The translations under genes and the position numbers were made by a program. A stretch of 6,650 bases of DNA. Origin: Holosporales bacterium (GTDB lineage Bacteria > Pseudomonadota > Alphaproteobacteria > BNTO01). The notes below the pieces were generated by a model. It was not told where the DNA came from. It made no database searches and saw only the letters and a list, made by a program, of their open reading frames with translations. The DNA is taken from NCBI GenBank assembly GCA_031290075.1, contig JAITOG010000039.1, positions 1-6,650 on the forward strand, read 5' to 3'. Positions 1-6,157 of this stretch are shown piece by piece (positions within the stretch are counted from its first letter, which is position 1; each line of letters begins with the position of its first letter).

Positions 1-130
1 AGAAAAAATTTGTTGTAACGTTTCCATGTCACTCTCTTTTAAAAAGCATAAACCTTCTAAATCTATAGCCTTTTTATATTTTTTCGTCTATTCGAAAATC
101 TCATGCGTAGGCCCTGTTCTTATACTTAAG

Positions 131-152
131 AAATAAAATGTCCTTAAAGACA
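131..152 (-). terminator. Weak Rho-independent terminator candidate after the 140-aa gene
   Basis: Read on the minus strand, a short hairpin TGTCTTTAAGGACA (stem TGTC/GACA extended by a G-T wobble and A-T pairs) is followed by TTTTATTT. It lies about 30 bp past the stop of the 140-residue gene, the right place for its transcript to end. The stem is short and AT-rich, so this is only a candidate. Confidence 0.35.
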
Positions 153-182
153 GGTTCTAAAGTTTGAATACTTTTAAAATAT

Positions 183-605
183 CTATTGTGGAACAGAGCT
201 AATAAGTTTAATTAAAATCCAAATCAAAAATTTAAGGCTATATACAGAAAGTGTAATGGAAAAAGAATAAAAGATTGCTGCTATTAAATTCTTACCATTT
301 AAATTTTGCGTTAGTGAAAAAAGAAGAGCTCCAGCTAAAGTTGTAATTGGAATTATAAAAAGGATTTTACGTAATTTACTATCTGTTTGTATTATTTTTG
401 AAATTATTTCGGGAGTATAAACTATAATTGCTGAAAAAAAAGCAGATTTAAATAAAAATCCTAAAGATTCTGTAACAGAAGCATTATTCCATAAATTAGT
501 AGTAATTCTTGAAGAGCAATCTTCCATTATCGCTCTATTGCCGCAATATAAACTATTATTAACTAAAGTTGTTATAATAATTAAGAAAAAGATTTTTTTC
601 AACAT
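183..605 (-). CDS. Hypothetical exported/membrane protein, 140 aa
   Basis: I do not recognise this gene. The product starts with a typical Sec-type leader: MLKK, a hydrophobic run at about residues 5-15 and a polar end NNSLYCGN, with a Cys at 21. Cleavage or lipidation near Cys21 is possible, but the residues before it are not a classical lipobox. Three more hydrophobic segments follow at about 47-68, 80-98 and 106-135, so a mature inner-membrane protein with about three helices is likely. Asn and Ser are common between helices and there is no catalytic motif. It is divergent from topA. The start is the first ATG after a possible promoter; no strong Shine-Dalgarno sequence is seen, only AAAAGAT upstream. 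The length, start and composition look like a real gene, but its function is unknown. Confidence 0.7.
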   Translation of the reverse strand: MLKKIFFLIIITTLVNNSLYCGNRAIMEDCSSRITTNLWNNASVTESLGFLFKSAFFSAIIVYTPEIISKIIQTDSKLRKILFIIPITTLAGALLFSLTQNLNGKNLIAAIFYSFSITLSVYSLKFLIWILIKLISSVPQ

Positions 606-619
606 ATAATATATCTTTT

Positions 620-647
620 ATTATAAATCCCTAAATAATCGTGTAAA
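620..647 (-). promoter_or_regulatory. Promoter candidate for the 140-aa membrane protein gene
   Basis: On the minus strand there is TTTACA (642-647) and TATAAT (620-625), separated by 16 bp. Transcription would start at about 613, leaving only some 8 nt before the ATG at 605. That implies a nearly leaderless mRNA, which fits the missing Shine-Dalgarno site. The boxes are good, but such matches arise by chance in AT-rich DNA. Confidence 0.35.
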
Positions 648-742
648 ATAATTAACGATTTGTAAACCTTTTTTGTGCAATTATTCATCTATCATGATTA
701 AAATTATAATAAGCTTTGTTAAAAGGTAAAAAATAAAAGATC

Positions 743-771
743 TTGATAAAGTTGTTACTTATCATTAATTT
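743..771 (+). promoter_or_regulatory. Tentative topA promoter
   Basis: TTGATA at 743-748 is the best -35-like box upstream of topA, but the hexamer 17 bp later (TAATTT, 766-771) is a poor -10. A perfect TATAAT at 705-710 is an alternative -10, but it has only TATTCA at the -35 position. The rest of the 606-838 divergent intergenic region is AT-rich, and I see no other structure or gene in it. Confidence 0.2.
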
Positions 772-827
772 GTATTTGTTGTACTACGAAAAAAAATGAT
801 TATTTTTGCAAATTCTTTATAAAAAAA

Positions 828-832
828 AAGGA
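828..832 (+). promoter_or_regulatory. Shine-Dalgarno site that fixes the topA start
   Basis: AAGGA lies 6 nt before the ATG at 839. This decides between that ATG and an in-frame TTG at 806. The TTG has no comparable site and would add 11 residues ahead of the conserved topoisomerase N-terminus. Confidence 0.75.
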
Positions 833-838
833 ATTTTT

Positions 839-3238
839 ATGAAAAAAGAAGAAAAACTAGTTATTGTTGAATCTCCCGCAAAGGCGTCTACAATTGAACG
901 CTATCTTGGACCTGGTTTTAATGTTTTGGCTAGTTACGGGCATGTTCGTGATTTGTTAAGCAAAAGTGGTTCTGTTGATCCTAATAACGATTTTAAAATG
1001 ATATGGGCAGAATCTGAGAAATCTCATAAAAGGGTTAATGATATTTTAAATACTGTAAAATCAAGTCAGCAAGTTTTTTTAGCAACTGACCCTGATAGGG
1101 AAGGGGAAGCTATTGCTTGGCATGTTTCTGAGTTAATTACGCAAAAATATGGGGATAAAGCCCCAGATATACAGCGCGTTGTTTTCCATGAAATAACCAA
1201 AAATGCGGTTCTTTCAGCAATGCAGACTCCACGTAAAATAGATAAGTTATTGGTTGATGCTTATTTAGCCAGGCGTGCTTTGGACTATTTAGTTGGATAT
1301 TCAATTTCTCCAATTTTATGGCAAAAATTACCAGGTTCGCGGTCTGCTGGACGCGTACAATCTGTAGCTTTAAGGCTTATTGTTGAAAGAGAACAAGAAA
1401 TAGAAAAGTTCAAATCTCAAGAATACTGGTCAATTGATGGGGATTTTTCCACAGAAGATAAAAAGAAATTTCAAGCAAGACTTTATTCATTTAATAGTAA
1501 AAAGCTAGCAAAGTTAGATATAAAAAATGCCCAGCAAGTAAAACAAATGTGCGATGCTCTAAAGCCACTTGTTTACAGTATTTCTACAGTAGAAAAAAAA
1601 CAAGTTCAACGTAATCCTGCTCCCCCATTTACAACATCTACAATGCAGCAGGAAGCTTCCAGAAAATTAGGTTTCGGAACAAGTCGAACTATGCGGATAG
1701 CCCAATACTTATATGAAGGAGTTCAAATTAGCGGAGAAAAAACAGGTTTGATTACATATATGAGAACCGATAGTGTGAACCTCAGCAAAGAAGGAATTGC
1801 CAATTTTCGTGAATTTATTCAAAAAAACTATGGAAATAACTATCTTCCAAAAGATGCTCGGATATATAAAACAAAAACTAAAAATGCACAAGAGGCTCAT
1901 GAAGCAATTCGCCCTACAAACATAACAAGGCGTCCTAGCGACTTGGTTAAATTTTTGGATAAAGATCAACTTACTTTGTATGAATTAATTTGGAAAAGAG
2001 CAATTGCTTCGCAAATGGAAAATGCCCTGTTTGATCAGGTAACTGTAGATATTTCAGATAAAGATAAAAAGCATATTTTTAGGGCTGTTGGAACAACTCA
2101 AATTTTTGACGGTTTTTTGAAAATTTACCAAGAGGGGGTAGATGACATAGAAGAGGCTGATGGCAATGAAGAGAAGCTTCCTCTTTTAAAAGAATCAGAT
2201 AAATTGTCTTTGAATAAACTGGTTGATCTTCAACATTTTACCCAGCCTCTGCCTCGTTTTACTGAAGCAAGTTTAGTAAAAAAACTTGAAGAATTAGGAA
2301 TTGGTCGCCCTTCAACGTACGCTCCGCTTATACAGGTTTTACAGGATAGGGGATATGCTTTGCTTGAAAAACGACAATTTATTCCTTCAGATAGAGGGTA
2401 CGTTGTTACGACCTTTTTAACGAATTTTTGCCGTAAATATGTTGAATACGATTTTACAGCTCATATGGAAGATGAACTTGACGATATCTCTAATGGAGAG
2501 TTGGAATGGAAAAAAGTGATGTCAGAATTTTGGGAAGAGTTTTCAGCAACAATTGGTAAAATGAAAGCAATTCCTGTAACAGAAATTATAAATAAACTAG
2601 AAGAAGATCTTAAGTCTTATATTTTTAAAAACTTAGATGATAAAAAGTGTGAAAAATGCGGAAGGGGAGTAATTGGTTTGAAGCTCAGTAAATATGGAGC
2701 TTTTTTGGGTTGCAGTAATTACCCAGAGTGTACAAATCGTAAGCCAATAGGTATTGAACCAAGTGAACAACAATATGCAATTTTTGAACCTAAAGAGCTT
2801 GGAATTGATCCAGAGGATGGAGCAAAAATTTCTCTTCGTAAGGGGCCATATGGATTTTATATCCAAGCGGATTTTGATGAAAATTCTGAAGAAAAAGTAG
2901 AAAAAATTGGGAAAAAAACAAAAAAAACGAAGAAAAAAGTAAAAAATAAAAAAATCGGTATTCCTCCATCTATCAATCCACAAGAAATAACATTTCAAGA
3001 AGCTTTGTTTTTGAAAAATTTGCCCAAAACAGTAGGGAAATTTGAAGGGAAAGATGTTAAAGTGAGCACGGGACGTTTTGGGCCATATGTGATGTTTGAA
3101 GATATATTTGCTTCAATTCCAAAAGCTTTAAATTTTATGAAAATTACCTTGGATGAAGCTATAAAATTAATAGAAAAAAAGCGAGCCAAACCACCGCGAG
3201 CTAGAAGGTCAATTTCTAAAAAGAAAACCCCCTCGTAA
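839..3238 (+). CDS. topA: DNA topoisomerase I (type IA, omega protein)
   Basis: This enzyme relaxes negative supercoils by cutting one DNA strand through a 5'-phosphotyrosine link, passing the other strand and resealing; it needs Mg2+. The Toprim domain begins with KLVIVESPAKA (Glu11) and has the acidic triad D84-P-D86-R-E88 in ATDPDREGEAIAWH. SAGRVQSVALRLIVERE follows, and the active-site Tyr is Y307 in GLITYMRTDS. The C-terminal part has a single four-Cys zinc ribbon (C604, C607, C625, C631). Two topoisomerase C-terminal repeats follow, around RKGPYGFYI (about 665) and GRFGPYV (745-751), and the protein ends in a basic tail. A linker at about 685-710, mostly Lys, interrupts the first C-terminal repeat. 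At 799 residues it is between the Bacillus (about 690) and E. coli (865) enzymes. All key residues are present, so it should be active. It is a single gene ending in a terminator, probably with its own promoter. Confidence 0.97.
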   Translation: MKKEEKLVIVESPAKASTIERYLGPGFNVLASYGHVRDLLSKSGSVDPNNDFKMIWAESEKSHKRVNDILNTVKSSQQVFLATDPDREGEAIAWHVSELITQKYGDKAPDIQRVVFHEITKNAVLSAMQTPRKIDKLLVDAYLARRALDYLVGYSISPILWQKLPGSRSAGRVQSVALRLIVEREQEIEKFKSQEYWSIDGDFSTEDKKKFQARLYSFNSKKLAKLDIKNAQQVKQMCDALKPLVYSISTVEKKQVQRNPAPPFTTSTMQQEASRKLGFGTSRTMRIAQYLYEGVQISGEKTGLITYMRTDSVNLSKEGIANFREFIQKNYGNNYLPKDARIYKTKTKNAQEAHEAIRPTNITRRPSDLVKFLDKDQLTLYELIWKRAIASQMENALFDQVTVDISDKDKKHIFRAVGTTQIFDGFLKIYQEGVDDIEEADGNEEKLPLLKESDKLSLNKLVDLQHFTQPLPRFTEASLVKKLEELGIGRPSTYAPLIQVLQDRGYALLEKRQFIPSDRGYVVTTFLTNFCRKYVEYDFTAHMEDELDDISNGELEWKKVMSEFWEEFSATIGKMKAIPVTEIINKLEEDLKSYIFKNLDDKKCEKCGRGVIGLKLSKYGAFLGCSNYPECTNRKPIGIEPSEQQYAIFEPKELGIDPEDGAKISLRKGPYGFYIQADFDENSEEKVEKIGKKTKKTKKKVKNKKIGIPPSINPQEITFQEALFLKNLPKTVGKFEGKDVKVSTGRFGPYVMFEDIFASIPKALNFMKITLDEAIKLIEKKRAKPPRARRSISKKKTPS

Positions 3239-3267
3239 AAAGTTTGCCGTAAGGGGCGTGTTTTTTT
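3228..3267 (+). terminator. Weak Rho-independent terminator of topA
   Basis: CCCCT (3229-3233) can pair with AGGGG (3252-3256), possibly helped by an inner CG/CG pair, and a run of seven T follows (3261-3267). The left arm lies in the last topA codons and the stop codon is inside the loop. The loop is long (about 18 nt), so strength is uncertain, but the T-run and position support termination here. Confidence 0.45.
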
Positions 3268-3292
3268 CATAAAATGTGCGATAAGTATTCTT

Positions 3293-3612
3293 ATGAATAT
3301 AGAATTTTTATCAGAGCAAAAACGAAAGGCCCTTCGATTGCAGCATCGATTGGAGAAGGATTATACCAAAATTCACATTTAATCAAACAGATGATTTTCT
3401 GAAATATCAGAACTTGTACGGGGTTTACAGACAAGATTTGTATGATTAATCATGAATTTTGGTATTATTACTCGCGATCGAATCAAGTCTATTCTTCTTT
3501 CGGACAAAGGCTGGACGAACAAAAAGAGATTGCTGAGACTTTGATCATTAACGAGTGCACTGTAAGGCGACATGTTGTTCAATACCGAGAAACCAAAAGC
3601 TCACGATTGACT
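3293..3612 (+). pseudogene. IS630-family transposase relic (N-terminal HTH part only)
   Basis: The frame starts at an ATG with MNIEFLSEQKRKALRLQHR and LEKD. After an inserted element it resumes in the same frame as RDRIKSILLSDKGWTNK, then shifts frame at a run of five A (3521-3525) and continues as KEIAETLIINECTVRRHVV and QYRETK. Joined, this matches the N-terminal helix-turn-helix region typical of IS630/Tc1-mariner-type bacterial transposases, which read roughly LSxEQR..LQHR..RD.RI.DRIKAVLL.DKGW...IA..L.....TVRRHV..YRET. This identification is from memory of the family. The catalytic DDE domain is absent: similarity stops about where the next repeat element begins. With an insertion, a frameshift and truncation the gene is dead. 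The open frame 3442-3753 is a chimera of this relic and flanking repeats, not a gene. Confidence 0.7.
3366..3462. mobile_element. 97-bp TIR element (MITE-like) inserted at TA in the transposase relic
   Basis: The arms at 3363-3385 and 3443-3465 are inverted copies matching at 20 of 23 positions, starting ATACCAAAATTCA on each strand. Similarity continues more weakly inward, giving a long hairpin. Taking CCAAAATTCA as the terminus, the element is flanked by TA on both sides (3364-3365 and 3463-3464), the target duplication expected of IS630/Tc1-mariner transposition. Removing the element and one TA (99 bp) joins LEKD to YIITRDRIK in one open frame, restoring the transposase. It encodes nothing and would have been moved in trans. 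The inverted repeat is plain; the exact ends are inferred from the TA rule and the reading frame. Confidence 0.65.
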
Positions 3613-3709
3613 ATATACCGGGGCCCCCAAAGAATGCGGATTTTAATTGCTGCCAATTCTTTTAAATCCAAGAAGTTTGAATCCGCATTTTTTTTGGGTT
3701 TGGGTATAG
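3610..3709 (-). mobile_element. Family-2 TIR element, copy 1 (about 100 bp)
   Basis: Short inverted ends surround a non-coding core. AATGCGGATT (3633-3642) faces AATCCGCATT (3679-3688), and outside these are C- and A-rich stretches and ACTATA/TATAGT at the outer edges. Read on the minus strand, it matches the last 63 bp of the window over TATACCCAAACCC, TGCGGATTCAAACT and GGCAGCAATT, so it is a dispersed repeat and not a chance hairpin. The left arm carries CCGGGGCCCCC, which is absent from the other arm. The element begins where transposase similarity ends. No target duplication is clear. Confidence 0.65.
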
Positions 3710-3737
3710 TTCCGGCCGGCCCTCCAAGCTTACAGAT

Positions 3738-3879
3738 CAGGGCTAAGTCCTAGATGCTTTTTTTGATTGTTATACTTTTTTTGCAAATATTCTGTTTGTG
3801 TATAAAACAAGTAATGTCTCAATCTTCAAAAGAACAATTTTTAAAAAAATAATTTTAAAAGCATCTAGACTTAGCCCTG
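3738..3879. mobile_element. Family-1 TIR element, copy A (142 bp, MITE-like)
   Basis: It starts with CAGGGCTAAGTCCTAGATGC and ends with GCATCTAGACTTAGCCCTG, which are inverted copies differing by one extra C. The 100-bp core is AT-rich and non-coding. A second copy in the same orientation lies at 5144-5283 with nearly identical sequence. Short TIRs, small size, no gene and more than one copy define a MITE-like non-autonomous element. I see no exact target duplication: the left flank is TTACAGAT and the right flank is GCCATGAT. The ends beginning CAGGG resemble those I recall for ISAs1-type elements, and an ISAs1-like transposase relic lies at 6413-6587, but that link is only a suggestion. Confidence 0.8.
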
Positions 3880-3882
3880 GCC

Positions 3883-3977
3883 ATGATGACCAGCCAGTAA
3901 GCGTATAGAGTTGGCTAAAAACATTTGAAATGAGTCAGCAATAGCAACACGTCATGCTTCTCTAGCAAATCTATGGC
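3883..3977 (-). pseudogene. Short coding relic between ankyrin gene 1 and the family-1 element
   Basis: On the minus strand, just after the ankyrin stop, one frame reads RHRFAREA, a stop, then RVAIADSFQMFLANSI and RLLAGHHG up to the edge of the family-1 element. The composition looks protein-like and resembles the tail of a larger protein, possibly a transposase, but I cannot assign a family. There is no start codon in a sensible place, one internal stop and an abrupt end at the element. It is too short and broken to be a working gene. Confidence 0.3.
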
Positions 3978-3979
3978 GT

Positions 3980-4957
3980 CTAATTTCCCCAGCCGCTTAA
4001 TCTGCTAACAATATCAGCTCTTCCGGATTGAAAAGCCCAAACAAGTGGGGTATTTCCACATATATCTTCAGCCTTTGTATTTGCTCCATATCCAAGTAAG
4101 CATCTAACAGCCTCAGCGCGTCCCTTTTTACCAGCCATATGAAGTGGGGTAGAATTATATATACTTTCAGCCTCTATATTTGCATCAGCTCTAAGTAATT
4201 CTCTAACAACTCCAACATGTTCATTATACATAGCAGCTACATGAAGTGGGGTAAGGTTTTCTATATTTTCTGCCCCTGTCTTTGCATTATATTCAAGCAA
4301 TTCTCTAATAATCCTAACATCTTCCAATTTAGCAGCAATATGAAGTGAGGTAAGTTTATTTTCCTCTTCAGCCTCTGGATTTGCTCCCTTTTTAAGTAAT
4401 TCTCTAACAATATCAACATGTTTACATGTAGTAGCTGCATGAAGTGGGGTATTTTTTTTTATATCTTTAGCCTCTATATTTGCTTTATATTCAAGTAATT
4501 CTCTAACAATCTCAACTCTTCCATATGCAGCAGCCAAATGAAGTGGGGTCTGTCCTTTTTTATTTTCAGTCTCTGTATTTGCTCCCTTTTTAAGTAATTC
4601 TCTAACAATCTCAACTCTTCCATATGCAACAGCCAAATGAAGTGGAGTATTTCCATTTCCATCTCGAGCCTCTATATTTACTCTCTTTCTTCTATTATTA
4701 AGTATTTTTCTAACATCCTTAACACATCCTTCTTTAATAGCTTCATAAAGGGCCTTAACACCAGCAGTTCTTTGGCCAAGAGCAGGAGAAACAGGAGTTT
4801 CTATTAACAAATTCCAATCTCCTCCTGTAAAGCCTGTTTGGCCTATTCCCTCTGTTTCATGTATTGCCCTTGTATCACGTCGTGCTGCCCTGCAAGAAAT
4901 ATTGCTTATCCCCAATAATGAAACAAGCAGCACTGTAGTTTTATAAAATACTTTCAT
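3980..4957 (-). CDS. Secreted ankyrin-repeat protein 1, 325 aa
   Basis: The protein has a Sec-type leader: MKVFYKTT, a hydrophobic core at residues 8-18, then NISC with Cys22. A polar stretch follows (about 23-66), then ankyrin repeats to the end: a degenerate first one at about 67-100 and 33-residue units near 101, 134, 167, 200, 233 (one residue longer), 267 and a shortened last one from 300. Typical TPLHLAxAYGRVEIVRELL and GANxExE signatures are clear. Ankyrin arrays bind proteins and have no catalytic role of their own. With an export signal in a probable endosymbiont or parasite, action in the envelope or on host proteins is plausible but not shown. The start is supported by AAAGGAAG 8 nt upstream and by the conserved leader shared with the gene at 5349-6113. 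It has its own promoter. Lipid attachment at Cys22 is uncertain, since the -3 residue is Asn. Confidence 0.9.
   Translation of the reverse strand: MKVFYKTTVLLVSLLGISNISCRAARRDTRAIHETEGIGQTGFTGGDWNLLIETPVSPALGQRTAGVKALYEAIKEGCVKDVRKILNNRRKRVNIEARDGNGNTPLHLAVAYGRVEIVRELLKKGANTETENKKGQTPLHLAAAYGRVEIVRELLEYKANIEAKDIKKNTPLHAATTCKHVDIVRELLKKGANPEAEEENKLTSLHIAAKLEDVRIIRELLEYNAKTGAENIENLTPLHVAAMYNEHVGVVRELLRADANIEAESIYNSTPLHMAGKKGRAEAVRCLLGYGANTKAEDICGNTPLVWAFQSGRADIVSRLSGWGN
4493..4648 (-). repeat. Near-identical tandem ankyrin units within gene 1
   Basis: The 57-bp stretches 4493-4549 and 4592-4648 differ at only two positions and are offset by 99 bp, exactly 33 codons. They encode the two TPLHLA(A/V)AYGRVEIVRELL units. 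Shorter matches such as AAGTAATTCTCTAACAAT recur in the adjacent repeats. Such low divergence points to recent unit duplication or gene conversion. Confidence 0.85.
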
Positions 4958-5012
4958 TCTCTTTACTTCCTTTAAAATAATCTAACAAAGATAACAATTA
5001 ATGATAATAATG

Positions 5013-5041
5013 ATTATAATAATGTTCCTTCTACATTTCAA
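5013..5041 (-). promoter_or_regulatory. Promoter of ankyrin gene 1
   Basis: On the minus strand there is TTGAAA (5036-5041), a 17-bp spacer and TATAAT (5013-5018), a near-ideal sigma-70-type promoter. The block AAATAAAACTTGAAAT is conserved ahead of the paralogous gene (6182-6187), which strengthens the call. The leader of about 50 nt downstream is rich in TAA/ATG triplets and ends in AAAGGAAG before the ATG. Confidence 0.65.
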
Positions 5042-5143
5042 GTTTTATTTTAATTTTTTCTATCTTTTTTTAAAACGCATTGAGCTAGGCATGTTGTCAG
5101 GGTTTTTTAGGAAGTTTTTTTAAAAAAGGTGATTTTAGGAAAA

Positions 5144-5283
5144 AGGCTAAGTCCTAGATGTTTTTTTTGATTGTTATACTTTGTTTGCAAATATTCTGTT
5201 TGTGTATAAAACAAGTAATGTCTCAATCTTCAAAAGAATAATATAAATAAAATAATTTTATAAAGCATCTAGACTTAGCCCTG
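5144..5283. mobile_element. Family-1 TIR element, copy B (about 140 bp)
   Basis: This is a second, same-orientation copy of the element at 3738-3879. The core is nearly identical; it differs by a few substitutions and a short altered stretch near AATATAAATAAAATAATT. Its left end is slightly eroded (AGGCTAAGTCCTAGATG instead of CAGGGCTAAG), while the right end GCATCTAGACTTAGCCCTG is intact. It sits between the two ankyrin genes, just upstream of the promoter region of the first and 65 bp beyond the stop of the second. No target duplication was found. Confidence 0.8.
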
Positions 5284-5294
5284 ATCTTCGTCCC

Positions 5295-5320
5295 AGCCTT
5301 TCAGTAAAATCCTAAAGGCT
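5295..5320. terminator. Hairpin downstream of ankyrin gene 2
   Basis: AGCCTTT (5295-5301) and AAAGGCT (5314-5320) form a 7-bp stem with a 12-nt loop, 29 bp past the stop of the second ankyrin gene. On the minus strand no T-run follows (GGGACG), so if it ends transcription it is not a classical terminator; it may only protect the 3' end of the RNA. Confidence 0.25.
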
Positions 5321-5348
5321 TATTTCCATTATTACCTGCTATAATTAA

Positions 5349-6113
5349 TTAAGCTAATAACCTCTTTAACTGTAAATTTTTATAAGGTGCTCTATCATAC
5401 GGTGTAAATCCGTCATTATCTTGAACATTTTTATTTGCTCTAGCATTAATTAACATTCTAACAATTCCTATATTATTCAGCCAAGCTGCTACATGAAGTG
5501 GTGTCCATCCATCATCATTTCTAGCCTCTATATTTGCGTTAGCATCAATTAACATTCTAACAACTTCTGCATTCTCCATCCAAGCTGCTAGATAAAGTGG
5601 GGTACATTCTCTAGGATCTTTAGAGTTAATAGGAATATTCTTCTCCCCAATTAATCTCCTAACCTCTTCTATGTTCCCGTTACTAGCTGCTATATGAAGT
5701 AGATTTCTTACAGCAGCAGGAGCTTCTACAGGAGCAGGAGCAACGTCTGGAGCTAGAAGAGGAGCAGCAGGAACTCTTCTAGCAGGAGGAGGGTCTTCAT
5801 TATCAGAAACTGCAGCAGCACCAGGAGCACCACCACCAGGAGCAGCATTTTTCCTACTTCTATACCAAATAATAGCTCCTACTGCCAATATTCCCACTGC
5901 TACTGCTACTCCTCCTACAGCACACCTTACTGGGGGTTCTTTAAAATAATTTCTGCCATTTTCCGACAAATTCCCTGCTCCTCTAGGTTGTAGGCTTTCT
6001 TGGCCCATTCTCCATGTTTCATGTATTGCTCTTGCGTCGTCTAATTCCCCGCAAGAAAGATTGCTTATCCCCAATAATGAAACAAGCAGCGCAGTTTTAT
6101 AAAATCTTTTCAT
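5349..6113 (-). CDS. Secreted/membrane ankyrin-repeat protein 2, 254 aa
   Basis: This is a paralogue of the gene at 3980-4957 in its leader and promoter. The leader is MKRFYKTALLVSLLGISN with Cys21 in NLSCG, followed by the shared motif RAIHET (28-33). Next come a polar stretch, a transmembrane helix at about 64-83 ending in the basic WYRSRK, and an Ala/Pro/Gly-rich linker at about 90-135. About four ankyrin repeats follow (from 136, 169, 202 and a partial one from 235), with TPLYLAAW and TPLHVAAW signatures. The positive cluster after the helix would favour a cytoplasmic C-terminus if the leader is cleaved; if the leader stays, the topology changes. The function is unknown, with protein binding by the ankyrin part the likely activity. 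The start is supported by the conserved leader and an AAAGAAAA site 8 nt upstream, weaker than the one in the paralogue. It has its own promoter. Confidence 0.88.
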   Translation of the reverse strand: MKRFYKTALLVSLLGISNLSCGELDDARAIHETWRMGQESLQPRGAGNLSENGRNYFKEPPVRCAVGGVAVAVGILAVGAIIWYRSRKNAAPGGGAPGAAAVSDNEDPPPARRVPAAPLLAPDVAPAPVEAPAAVRNLLHIAASNGNIEEVRRLIGEKNIPINSKDPRECTPLYLAAWMENAEVVRMLIDANANIEARNDDGWTPLHVAAWLNNIGIVRMLINARANKNVQDNDGFTPYDRAPYKNLQLKRLLA

Positions 6114-6157
6114 TTTTTTTATTTTCTTTAAAAGAATTAGACAAACAACTATGTATA

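Noticed and set aside
1..87. Minus-strand open stretch running off the left edge (YKKAIDLEGLCFLKESDMET...), with an ATG at 25-27 after GAGAG
   Set aside because: It looks faintly protein-like, but only nine codons follow the ATG inside the window and a stop lies at 88-90. It cannot be called without the sequence to the left.
1709..3270. Minus-strand open frames at 1709-1969, 2633-2998 and 2995-3270
   Set aside because: They lie antisense inside or across topA, are rich in Phe and Cys from reversed Lys codons, and have no family resemblance or start signals.
3379..3582. Minus-strand 67-residue open frame
   Set aside because: It runs across the TA element and the antisense of the transposase relic; it is a chance frame in debris.
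3442..3753. Plus-strand 103-residue open frame
   Set aside because: Only its middle (KEIAETL to YRETK) is transposase-derived. The start lies in the inserted element's arm and the end reads through family-2 and family-1 repeats.
3239..3979. tRNA, rRNA or attachment-site search in the gene-free stretch
   Set aside because: No cloverleaf-like arms, rRNA motifs or integrase gene were seen. The inverted repeats are explained by small TIR elements.
4474..4662. Minus-strand 62-residue frame with an internal repeat
   Set aside because: It is an out-of-frame shadow of two near-identical ankyrin units.
3980..4957. Regular 99-bp repeats considered as a CRISPR array
   Set aside because: The periodicity is 33 codons of ankyrin repeat in one open frame, with no short identical repeats and unique spacers, and no cas genes nearby.
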